A stretch of DNA of 64,000 bases, from NCBI GenBank assembly GCA_902651635.1, contig CACRSC010000027.1:208449-272448 (forward strand). Reading direction: 5' to 3'. Of the stretch, positions 34,886 through 45,600 are shown one piece after another. Position 1 is the first letter of the stretch. Every line of letters starts with the position of its first letter. The position numbers and the translations under genes were made by a program. Under the pieces are notes generated by a model. It saw nothing but the letters and a program-made list of their open reading frames with translations, was not told the origin of the DNA and made no database searches. The DNA comes from Mastigamoeba balamuthi. Taxonomy: Eukaryota; Evosea; Mastigamoebida; Mastigamoebidae.

Positions 34886-36734
34886 ATGGCGACCAAGGAG
34901 CGCCAGGAACAGCCCTTCGTGCCCTTCAACGACGAGGCCTCAGTCTGCGACGACCTCGCACGCCTCCTCCCTCCCCAGAAACGTCGCATCAGCAGCGGCA
35001 GCCGCCCTCTCTCTGCTTGCCGGCGGCACCCGACGTCACCGTGTCACACCCCCCCGCGGCGTCACCGTGTCTTGTGGCGTCTGACGCGCCCCCGCTGCTG
35101 CTGCTGCTGCTGCTGCTGCCCCCCCCCCCTCTCCGCGCGTGCAGAGCGAGAGGCCACTGCCACCGCCGCCGCCGCCGCTGCCCCGCTCCAGCGCACCGCC
35201 CCCGCCGAATGAGAGCGGCGACGCCCGCGTGGAGGACATCGACCGCGTGCGCCGCCATGTCACGCCACGCCACGCCACGCCACGCACTCCCCCGGGGGAA
35301 AGTCGCATCAGCAGCGGCAGGGGCAGGGGCAGGGGCAGGGGCAACACAGCTGACGCGGCAGGCGGGGGCGCAACAACAGAGGCTGCGGGCGCTCGAGGCG
35401 CGGGAGAAGCAGCTCGACGCACGCGAGCGCTTGATCGAGAAGCTCGAGGCCCAGCAGCAGCAGCAGCAGCAGGGGCAGGGGCCCCAGCAGCCCTCCTCCT
35501 CCTCCCCCTACTCTAAGCCCCCCAGGCACGCCTTCTCCTGCCCCCACGGTGCCCCGTCACATCGCGTCACGGCCCACGCGACACCCTCCCACACGCCGAG
35601 GCCCCGACGCCGCTCGCTGCCCTTGCCCTGCCACGTCGCATCGGCTCGCATTGGCCCCTGCAGCGCCTGCCACGTCGCATAGCGGGCAGCAGGTCTCCGC
35701 GGGTGTGTGTGTGTGTGTGTGTGTGTGCCACGTCGCATCGAGACACGTCAGCGGGCAGCAGGTCCCCGCGGGGGGTGTGTGTGCCACGTCGCATCGCCAT
35801 GCGCGCACGCGCCACGCCACGTCAAGCCACGCAACACCACGTCACGACACCGAGAGGGGGGGTGGTGGCTGATGGCCGGCCATGAGCGCAGGGAGCGGAA
35901 CTGGCCGGGGCGGCCGTGGCGGTGGCCAGTGGCGCGGCAGGACTTTGCGGGGGACATGCCAGCGGGGGGCGTGCGCAGCCTCGCGCGGACGCTCTACGGG
36001 CACTGGCTGGCGACCCTCGTGCTCCTCGCCTACAACGCCGCCTGCGCCGCCTGCCTCCGCGCCGCCCGCGGGCCCTCCGAGGCCGCGCGCACGACGCTGG
36101 GCCTGGCCCTCGCGGAGCTCTGCGCGTGGGCTGTGCTCGCGCTGCTCGTCTACCGCGCGGCCTACGGGGCCCTGCGCACCTTCAAGCCCACGCGCGTCTT
36201 CTGCGCCCTCGCGCTGCTGCTCGCCCAGACGCTCGTCCACGCCTTTGCCTGCCTCGGCCTCGAGCAGAGCGGCTTCTGCGGCGTCGTCGTGGCCCTGCGC
36301 GCGGGGCCCCGCTGGCTGCGCGTCGTCTGCGGCGTCGACGCGGCGCTCTGGGCCGCCAGCACGCTGCTCCTCCTCTACGCCTGGGTCCACGCGCGCATCC
36401 AGTGGAACAAGCACGGCGCCCTCCGCGCTGCCCAGAGGGCCAAGGCCCGCCAGGCCCTGCAGGTGCCCCCGCTCCTCTGCCTCTGCCTCTGCCGCTCCTG
36501 CCTCTTATGCGCCCGTCCCTGCTGCGTGTTCTGTGCGCTGGTGCGCTGTGTGCTGTGCGCGCGCTGCAGGAGGGCGCGGGGACTGTGTGAGCTGCCGGGC
36601 GCGCAGAGTGCAACACCGCGTGTGCCCAGCCTCAGGAAGAGGTGCTGCGCTTGCAGCATCAACTGTACGTGTGTGAAAGCAAGCTGACCCACCTGCGGCA
36701 GGCAGGGCAGGGCAACGAAGATACGTATGTGTGA
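34886..36734 (+). CDS. SCAMP: SCAMP (secretory carrier membrane protein)
   Basis: Exon 1 from the ATG at 34886 (MATKERQEQPFVPFNDEAS) recalls the NPF-containing N-tail of SCAMPs. A Pro-rich exon follows near 35138-35240. A coiled-coil exon follows near 35349-35515 (RLRALEAREKQLDARERLIE), matching the SCAMP leucine-heptad region. The core exon (about 35860-36462) has the pre-membrane NWPGRPWRWPVARQDF and four membrane helices, near LARTLYGHWLATLVLLAYNA, ALAELCAWAVLALLVY, VFCALALLLAQTLVHAF and VDAALWAASTLLLLYAWV. A last exon (36636-36734, after a 173-bp phase-0 GT-AG intron) adds a short coil and a TGA. SCAMPs sit in post-Golgi and endosomal membranes and act in exocytosis and recycling. The first introns are full of CACGCCACG and GT repeats and their edges are not certain. 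Confidence 0.82.
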
Positions 36735-36830
36735 GAGATATTGAAGCTCCTGGTGGCTGTGACGTCCGCAGACCTCTCTCACCTGCCCCGCCTCGAAACG
36801 AAACTTGCTTTTGCTCTGGAGGACCGCCCG

Positions 36831-37430
36831 ATGGTGCACTCGAGGCGCTCTCTGCTTCTCTCTCTCGCTGCCCTCGCGGCACTCGCAACCAAGGAGTGGG
36901 AGGGCTGCGACGATTCCTCTCAGTGCGACCAGCCCTACATCCCGCGCGGGGAGGTGGTGTGCTGCCACGCGGGCGACAGGCGCTGCATGACCATGTCCTC
37001 GTGCCGCTGGGCCAACAAGGTCGACAAGACCAACCGCAACTGCGACTGCATCGCCTACGACTTCCGGGGGGGCCACGTGCCCCGCTGGGGCGGCTGCAAG
37101 GTGACCTCTGACTGCGACCCTGTCCCCGTAGGGAACAAGCCGGGGCAGCCGCTCTTCTGCCACTACGGCGACAGGCGCTGCCTCACAGACGCCGACTGCA
37201 AGTGGGCAAACGCCGTCGATCACACGAAACGCGACTGCTCTCACATGGTCGACCACTGCTACAACGGCGGGTTGGTGATTGCGAACGGCCAGGCAGAGGA
37301 CGAGTCCTCCCCAAACTGCGGGGGAGAGTGCCCCAAGTGCGAGGCTGGCGAGTTCTGCAACAAAGGCAGTGACTGCCAGAGTGGCCACTGCGTATCGCAC
37401 GATTATTGGACGTACAAATTGTGTGCTTGA
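36831..37430 (+). CDS. Small secreted Cys-rich protein with an internal repeat
   Basis: The single open frame encodes 199 residues. The ATG at 36831 is followed by a signal peptide (SRRSLLLSLAALAALAT). The body has about 20 Cys and two clear repeats, GDRRCMTMSSCRWANKVD and GDRRCLTDADCKWANAVD, each preceded by CC or C plus HAGD/HYGD. The C-terminal third (CEAGEFCNKGSDCQSGHCVS) looks like an EGF- or keratin-type Cys cluster. No membrane segment or catalytic motif is seen. The frame is open upstream to 36741 but without a better start. It is likely an extracellular disulfide-rich protein; I do not recognise the family. Confidence 0.7.
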   Translation: MVHSRRSLLLSLAALAALATKEWEGCDDSSQCDQPYIPRGEVVCCHAGDRRCMTMSSCRWANKVDKTNRNCDCIAYDFRGGHVPRWGGCKVTSDCDPVPVGNKPGQPLFCHYGDRRCLTDADCKWANAVDHTKRDCSHMVDHCYNGGLVIANGQAEDESSPNCGGECPKCEAGEFCNKGSDCQSGHCVSHDYWTYKLCA

Positions 37431-37895
37431 CCTCGCTCCACAACACGCAGATGAACAGCAAGGCACAACAACAGTAATCTCGGCCTTACATTCGATGGGA
37501 TGGCACTGCTCATTTATGGGGAAACTGCTTAGTACAGATGAAAAGCACAAGCAAATACCCTACTCGCAAATATGTTCGTGCAAAAATAATACGAATGGAG
37601 TGTCGTCACACTGCTTGAATCCCATTTTCAAGCAGAGAGACGATCCCCCATTCGAATATTATTAGCACGAAATCATTTTCCTGCTGGGTATGGTTAAACA
37701 CTTGACTATTTCTTGCATCACGAGACGAGAGAATAGAAAGGAGAGATGATGAAGATAGTGAGCTGTGTGGAAGGGAACTGTGTCTACAGTCAATGTTATT
37801 ACAACTCATCACAGAAGCTTGAGGAACCTGAAGAGCAGAAATCTGCACAAAGCAATTGTTAGGTTTACCTGCGGACACAGTGGCACCACCGCGCG
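37431..37895. other. Spacer; nothing recognised
   Basis: A moderately AT-rich stretch with no gene or motif that I can support. Confidence 0.4.
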
Positions 37896-40408
37896 ATGGC
37901 CGAGACGGACTTGGACCCGCCGTATGTCGTGTTCTGCACTGACACCACGGTGGAGCGCAACATCAAGCTCTTCTGGCGCGAGGGCGCCTGGCGGGTGCAC
38001 GTGCCCACGGTCGAGAGGTCCTTTGACGCGCTGGGCGTGAGGCTCGAGCCCAGTCACTCCCTTTTGGGCGCCGACAGCAGCGGCTTCTCCATCCGCACCT
38101 TCAGCCCCGGCCGCCCCGTCCGGGTCTCGCTCGACCCGCTCGAGCCCGCGGCGTCCCATGGCCCAGCCCCGACTTCCCCAGTTGTTCATTGCCCTATGGA
38201 CCACGCCGCCGCCGCCGCCTCCAGCACCGCCACCAGGCCCGCTGCTCCGCAGTCGTCGCTGCTCAGTGCGCCCCTGGGGCTGGGTAGCCCCTTTCAGCTC
38301 CGAGCTACGGCTAAAAGCAATTGAACGCCGGGTTAATTATCCCTCGCCCGCACTGACTCCGAGGATTGCACAGCCAAGCGGCCTCGGGACGTGCCCCCGC
38401 CAAACGCGTATGAGGGTCGCCTGTACGGCAGGCTCGAGCCGGCTCGCCTGATCTTCCGGGAGCTCGTGCGCACGCGGGGGCAAACGAGCGCACTGCTGCT
38501 CGACCAGTGCCCCGGCGTGGGCAAGACAACCGTGTGCCACGGGTTCCGCGACCTCTACGCGGAGCTGCGGGGCGAGCTCGAGGCGCTCGTTGCCAGCGAC
38601 GTCGCGCAGCAAGCCAAGCTGCACGCCCTCCTCGGCGCCGTGTACGTGCACGTCGCCTTGGTCCCCAACAGCCTCGAGAATGTCGGCCCCACCATCGCCG
38701 AGCTGCTCGGGCAGTGCGTGGCCAAGGCACTGCGCGCGTCGACAGACGCCATGTTAGAGGAGGCGGTGGCTCAGAGCCCCCCGGGGCTCGCGCGGTGGCT
38801 GGCGCGGTATTACCCCGGGGTCAGCTTCATTCTGCATTTCGACGGGGTCGGCGCACTCGAGGGACGCCCCGAGGTTCGTTGCCCTCCCGCTGCCGCTGCC
38901 TGCGCAATGCTCACAGGCACTCCAGGCCCGGAATGACATCGGCGCCTTGTGGAACTACGCAGCGGACCTCTCGCAGCACGCCCTGTTGGACGGGTCCCAT
39001 GTGTTTTACCTCTTCAGCGGCCGCTCGGGCATGCTGCACAGCGTCTGCAAGGGCTTGAAGAGGGCGGGGCTGGCTTCGCCCGGCATCGGGCTCCTCGTCA
39101 CGCTCAACGCTCTGACGCGCGAGGACTGCGCAGACATCCTGCAAGCCAGGAACCTTCGCGGGTGGGCGTCGGGCAGAGCGTTCGAGTGGTTCTACAAGTA
39201 CACGGGCGGCATCCCGCGTGTTGTAGCAGACATGGCCGACACCCTCACACGCTATTCGCCGTTCGCCGTTCGCTGCCTTATACAACCACCGAACTCTCCT
39301 TACCTGACGAGCAATGCCCCTCCCCTCCTCGCTGTGGTCTTCCGACAGACCCGAAGACTCGGACGAGCAATTCCACAGGTTCTTCCTCTCCCCCGACATT
39401 GTGGGCCCGGTCATGAGATACTCGCCGTTCCTCTTTATGCCACCAGAAGGCGCCTGCAAGGACGTCCGAGTGCAGCAGCAGCTCGAGGCCCTGCTTCTCC
39501 TGTCCGTCTCCCGCATCGCGATCGACTTGGACCAAGACGAGCTGCTTGGCGAGCCGCTGTCGGCAGTGATGTCGCGCCTGGGGTTCCACTCGGCGACCGC
39601 GGGCGGCATCACCCATGTCGCGTGCTCGCGGTACCGTGCTGTCTGCCTGGGGTACAAGCACGCCGCGATCATCTACGACTCGGATGGTGGGAACAGGCTG
39701 GAGCTCGGGGGCTTCCACGTCGCGGGCCTGCGCGCCGACATGCGCCCCAGAGCGAGATGCTGGGCAGATTACGGGTTCCCGGAACTCGACGCCTGCCCTA
39801 AGCCTCCTCCGTTCTGCGCACTCACTCCCGCAGCACGCCCGCTCCCCTTTTTCAAAGGGCCGAACAGCACACGCCCAACAGAGGAGCACCTGAGCCACAT
39901 GGAGGAGTACATGGAATGGTGCTGTCAGACCGAAGAGGCCGACGACTTCTTCGGCTTCACACACCCAGAGGGCGTGCTGCAAACGTTCCCGCACTCGTGC
40001 ACGCCGCAGATGCTCCGCAAGTTGGTCGTGGGACAGCTCCACCGCTCAGTGTCCGAGTGGTGTGCCGGGGACGCCGCTGCCAAGATCGGCGAGTCCGACA
40101 TCCTCATCGTTGAGTACAAAAACGAGAGAAAGCCCATGAGCCTTGACTCGGCGAGGGCCGAGGCACACAAGGTCAAGGCCACGGGGTTCAGCATCTGGCT
40201 GGTCATTGCGCCTCTCTCCGGGCATTCCATATCACAGGCGGACCCGAACAGGGACTGGTGGTTCAGCGTGGACAACGCACAGGTGCTTGTTCTGTGCAAG
40301 AAGTCTGTCAACGACTTGCTAGGAGTGTCCCTGGTTTCGGCCATAAACGGAACTGCGCTGGCCACTGATGGCATCTTCCGTCTGAGTGCGCACGGTCTGC
40401 GCCGGTAA
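37896..40408 (+). CDS. Crinkler-like protein: header, P-loop NTPase and PD-(D/E)xK-type nuclease
   Basis: The first segment (from the ATG at 37896) is a compact beta-rich header (YVVFCTDTTVERNIKLFW). Next, from about 38391, comes an NTPase with a good Walker A, QCPGVGKTTVC, and a Walker B-like strand FILHFDGV near 38823. From 38931 the text continues with ALQARNDIGALWNYAADLSQ, then the sensor-like VFYLFSGRSGML and TLNALTREDCADIL. The C-terminal part (39314-40408) holds ESDILIVEYKNERK near 40090, the D...ExK core of restriction-type nucleases. This order (header, NTPase, nuclease) is that described for Crinkler effectors and their transposon-derived relatives. It looks whole, in several segments separated by short introns of the local kind. 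Its target is unknown: host defence, effector and selfish roles are all possible. Confidence 0.65.
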
Positions 40409-41239
40409 TTTCTGCTGTGGCTGGAACACAACAAGTGCAATTACGACTGTTGGAAGGCTGTCATAGCTCGGGCTTTGTGATGTCCCATCAAGTCTCGTTA
40501 GTGACAGGGAATTATGGAGAATTGGAAACTCTGTTAAACCTAGTTTTTTCTTACAGCGATCAATTTCATTTTTGCTTATGCATGTGATTAAGTCGAAGAA
40601 TGGGAATGTGGGGTTGTTTAGAAGCAGCTTCAAGACTGTAGAATCAGGGTGCAAATCGACCTGAAGGATTGTCCCCCTGTTCCTTCTGTGTATATGACTG
40701 TCCCAATGCAAGAGCAGCGATGGGCAATCCCTTCATCACACTGTTCCCCACTTGTGTTCCCCTCTGCTCCTTATTCCTAGCCCCCATGCAATTCCTTGAA
40801 TGATGTTGTGAACTAGTTTGGGGACTCTCTGAGATCAGAGCAAAAAAGTTCTGTGTTTCTGGGCGCAGGGAGAGCGACGACATTCGCCGGGGCGGGAGTC
40901 AATTGAACGGGGAATACTGACGTCGGTCCAGTAGGATTTTCCGCTGACGTCCTTGCTCTCGCAGATATATCCGTAACAATGACCCTTATCGCCCCAAACC
41001 AGCCCACTGCAGTCTTCAGTCAGCAAGCTCGAGGAACTCACAGAGGTGATCCCGCGTCGGCCTCGCACGACCCCCTCACCGGTCTCGTCTTGCCTCAACA
41101 GTCCGCGATGACCCACCTGACACACAGAGCTCAGAGTTCAAGTTGCACAGGGCCCGCATCTACCCACCACCGGAGGACCTCGTTCTCTGCCGAGGTGGAG
41201 CCTCAGCCATCAAGCAGCGGATACAGACGACCCGACCCG
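40409..41239. other. Spacer; nothing recognised
   Basis: No supported gene. The inverted-duplication arm starts near 41240. Confidence 0.4.
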
Positions 41240-44200
41240 CGGTCCTGAGTGTGGACGACGCTGACCGTGTTGCACAGTGATGCAGTGTGTTCAATAGTGC
41301 AAAAATCCGTTCCTCCGCTCCCCATTTCGCACAAGGGCAGTGCAAAGCCAACTGTCGAGTCTCCGTTATTGGGTGGAAATCAATGGAACGGTGTCCCAAA
41401 GTGGCCGGTCTGCCTGTCATCCTGCGGTTCTGTGGCAAAGCGTATAAACACAATCCCGCTGGCTTGGCGGAGACCCCAGTGGCGGAGACTCTCCAGGATG
41501 GCGATCCGCATCATCGCCCACTTTTCCTCGAACCAGACACGTGCGCTGCCGGAATAGGGTTTGTCGGTTGGGATTTTCTGTGGCAGGGGTGACTGTGAGG
41601 AGCGGATCTGAACGTGTGTGATTCATTAGTGTTGTGCAACGCAGGGAGCGAAGCCACCATGCAGCGCACGAACATCGCTCTTCTTCTCCTTCTCGCAGCG
41701 GCCTTTGTCGAGGCACTCGCCCGGCCGCCGGACAGCACCGTCGCTGAGCGCATCATCAACGGCAACCCCGTGGACTCTGCGGCCAAGTACCCCTGGATGG
41801 CAGGCACGCTGGATCGATCCCTCGTCGCCCTCATTTCGGCTGCTGGGCCCACCACACCCCCACACCGCTGACCGCAACGTGGCCCGTGCAGCGATTATGT
41901 ACACCAGGAAGACGGGCACCGTGGTCATGTGCGGGGGCTCGCTGATCGCGCCGACGTGGGTGCTGACGGCAGGCCACTGCATCGACTGGGGCAGCACGCA
42001 CCTCGAGCGCCCGCTCCAGCAGGGCATAAAAATCGTGGTCGGGCACCTGACACCCTTTGAGAGCCCTCTGCCCAGCTCTGTCAAGACCGCCACCATCGCC
42101 AGCGTGTACGCGCACCCCGACTTCGACCTCGAAGTAGTCCTCAGTGAGTTTTCCCCCCCCTCCGCCTGCGCCACTGTGTTGTCTGACGACTGTGTGGCCT
42201 TTCGTGGCAGACGACGTGGCCCTCATCAAACTCGAAGCCCCTGTGGAAGGCGTGCCTCTCGCTCCCCTCCCACAGGCAGACGACCCTGATCTCCCGTACG
42301 CACATACCGTCATACCTTTCGGGCATCCAAACAGCAAACACTGAACGAGATGCTGTGCTCGCATCCACAGGGACGGGGCCAAGGTCTGGAGCATCGGATG
42401 GGGTGCGGTCTACACTGGCGGGCCAGAGTCTCCTGTCCTCATGGAAGTCAAGATGCCCATCATTGACAGAGGTCGATGCAAGTGGCTGTACAATTGGACC
42501 ACAATTCTGGACTCGCGTGAGCACTCTGCTCTCTCAGCCATGAAAGTCGAGCACTGACAGCGCTCTTTCTGCCAGAACTGTGCACTGTGTACAAGGAGGG
42601 CGGCAGGAACAATTGCAATGGCGACAGTGGAAGCCCCATCGTGTACTTTGACAAGGACGGCAATGCCATGCAGGTCGGAATCACGAGCTGGGGCTCTGGC
42701 GCCGGCTGCTCGTGGCCCGGTGACCCGAGCGTCAGCACTCGTGTCAGCTCGTTCCGCGGCTGGATCGACAGCACCATGGCGGCGGTGGACAACGGCACCA
42801 AGGTCTGCGGGTGCCCAGTAAAGTACGAAATAGTTGTGATTTCGCTGGGCATGCTAAGCGCAAGTGATTTGTTCAGGCACATCGGGAACGGATTCTGCAA
42901 CATGCTGTGCTATTCCGAGGGGTGCAGGTGGGATGGCGGCGACTGCATCAAAAACTGCAGTTCAGGTTGCACGGCAGACATGCTGGCGAATACTGTCTGT
43001 GACCCCGCGTGTGCCACTGATGCGTGCTACAACGACAACACAAGGTGCCAGTTCCGCTGTGCAGAGAAGTGCATGCCGAGCATGATCAGCAACGGGATCT
43101 GTGAGACAGCTTGCATCACGGTATGGCGTCTCCTATGCATTCGCTGAATTCAGTTGCACTTTCTATCTCTTACAACAGCTCTCGTCCCGCCCAGGAATCG
43201 TGTCAGTATGATGGATCAGACTGCACTGCTAAGTTCTGCGACCCCAAGTGCCCAGACCCGCTGAGAGGAGATGGCGTGTGCGACCCTGCGTGCAACAACG
43301 TATGTCATTTGTTGTGTTCAATGATTCCTCACACGCTATTAAGTCCAAATGCGGTTTCGATGGAGGAGACTGCAGGGCAACAAACACGAGCTGTGCGGCA
43401 GGGTGTGATTTCTCGGACATCGGCAACGGACTGTGCAGCATCTCGTGCAATAATTCGCAGTGCAACTTCGACGGCGGCGACTGCGAACGGATTGTCAACT
43501 GCAAGGCCCCTGCAGAGCAACTGGGAAATGGAAGATGCTCGCTGATCTACAACACGGTACATTTTCATTCCAATTAAGCACAACTGATTGAATCCATTTG
43601 CAGAGCGAGTGCAATTACGACAATGGCGATTGCTTGTTCTGTGCCCCCAGGTGCAGCAAGACTCATCTCGCGAACAAGGTCTGCGACTACTCGTGCTTCA
43701 ATGTCAGAGCGAGACATTTCTCCAACTCGGAGCCTCACCAGACCCCATGGCAGGTGGAATGCAACTTCGACAACGGCATGTGCGACAAGCTGAATGGAAG
43801 CGACTTCTGCTCCGTCAACTGCCGCAATTCGCAGATTGGGGACGGCATCTGCGACGATGCTTGCTACAACGATCTGTGCAATTGGGATTGGAACTCCACG
43901 ACTCAGATTGCGGACTGTGGAATCAGCAGTACGTGTGGTGCCGATGGTTGCCTCAACAATTGGGTCGGGGATGGCGTCTGTGACAGCGAGTGCCTCGACG
44001 TGCGTACCCTGCTGTGTCGCTTGTGTGCCACTCACCGATTACTCTTGCAGTCAAGGTGTAAATTTGATGGTGGCGACTGCTTCGATCTGAAAACTGCGTA
44101 CCAGTGTGCTCCAGGGTGCTTCCCGATCATCCACAAGAACAACAGCCTCTGTGATGCGCAGTGCATCAACAAGGCATGCGACTACGACGCACCCGATTGT

Positions 44201-44515
44201 CAGCACTTGTTCGGGTGCGCTCCGTACTGCCTGAAGACGTGGATAAAGGACGGCAAGTGCGATCCAGGTACTACTCCATTTTCATTCTAGGTGCTCACTT
44301 CAGTCGCAGAGTGTAACACAGTCGGGTGCTCGTTTGATGGAGGTGATTGTACTGCCAGCTCCCAGGCCCCCGACAGCACGATTATATCGCTACACTCCTC
44401 CAGCACAAAAGCAATGATATCTTCGCAAAGCGAAGCTGCGAAATCAGGAGCAAGTGTGACTGCTGCCTCGGCCCTACTCTGCCTGATCGCAACTCAGCTC
44501 TCGATAAGCCACTGA
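41240..44515 (+). repeat. Right arm of large inverted duplication
   Basis: Inverted copy of 30308-33710, including promoter-side DNA from about 41240 to 41658. It lacks the 240-bp block present upstream of copy 1. Confidence 0.85.
41659..44515 (+). CDS. Secreted chymotrypsin-fold serine protease with Lin-12/Notch repeats (copy 2)
   Basis: Same layout as the copy at 30308-33144: signal peptide (IALLLLLAAAFVEALA), activation site AER/IINGNPV, His in LTAGHC, Asp in DVALIKL and Ser in GDSGSP, where the second Gly of the usual GDSGGP is Ser. Position 189 is again Asn, so Arg/Lys specificity is not expected. The LNR array (CRWDGGDC, CGFDGGDC, CNFDGGDC, CKFDGGDC) and the hydrophobic C-terminal tail (SGASVTAASALLCLIATQL) match copy 1. 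Phase-0 introns precede SKC, SEC, SRC and ESC at the same point of successive repeats. The first intron again fits only as GC-AG, joining YPWMA to AIMYTRKTG. The two genes are transcribed away from each other. Confidence 0.85.
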
Positions 44516-45600
44516 AGAACCTCCTCTTCCAGTCTCTTGAGTGAACGAAATGATCATCCAAACACAGTTTTTCTTCTTACTCACAGCTTCAGATTTACTG
44601 TTTTTCCCATGACTACTGTAATTTCCTCATTCTCTAGAGCATACAGTTTCTCACAGAATATGAACCCTGAATGGCACGTGACGAAGCTGCGCCCCATCTG
44701 AACTTCAGCTTAACAGCATGAAGAAGGTGCACTATCCTTCCGTTTCTACTCTGTTTTCTGCATTGTTGTTTATTTTTTCCTTTCTTTTCCTCTCTTTTTC
44801 CCTTGGAAAGAGCACAACTAATACTGACTCTACTGTTAGTAGAGGATCTTCAATCGGCAGCATATCATGAAGTGACTCTTACATATGCAGGTATGAACCC
44901 ATTCATTGATTTCCCTTATTTATCCATTTTTCTTTTAGACCATGTTAACAGTTTTCAATTGATATCCCAGATGCATTTTATCAGAGAAATCGTTGGAAAT
45001 CACTGTTCTCTTTTTTTCAAGAGTCAGTAACCTATTATTATCGGAGCTGAGTTCTATGCCTGGTGAACATTCTGTACATCGGCCCAATTTAAGAATGCTG
45101 AGAGAGTAGCAAGAAGTCACACAGATAACTTGCCGTATTCATTATACCAGTGAGGTAGTAGAAGAAAGTAAAAACCAATTGTTTTGCGACTCTTCAGAGT
45201 ATGGTTGATTTGTATGAAGAATAATGAAGATGAATCTATTAGTTGTGTTATTCTTGCAAAATTGTGCAGATTTCTATTTATATGCAAAGATCACCCAACT
45301 TTGTCTAATTTTTATGTTCTTTATCTTACTATCCCAAAATTGAAACCAGATACTTACTTGTATTTTGCCTTTAATTCTCTAAAAATATGAACATTTGATG
45401 AAAGATCTGATATTTTTGTGCTTAAACAGTCTCTTACTGGTTTTGATGCCTCCAGAGACAGTTTTCAAGTGTTTCCTGTCTGCTCAGAGGCCCTTCTGCT
45501 GCTTTGAGATCACACAGGCTCCTTCACCTTCCTTATCACATAACAGAGTGAACTGCCTAGCCTCGAGCAGGTAAGAGCACTAAGGGCTCCAAGGGCCTGC
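44516..45600. other. AT-rich stretch without recognisable genes
   Basis: Base composition falls sharply from the GC-rich gene regions to AT-rich DNA right after the protease gene. Open frames of 60-75 codons here match nothing. The stretch leads into a truncated DNA transposon. Confidence 0.4.

Noticed and set aside
30308-44515. Terminal inverted repeats of a giant mobile element instead of a segmental duplication
   Set aside because: The arms are whole host-type genes with introns facing outward, the spacer holds unrelated host genes, and no target-site duplication or element genes are visible.
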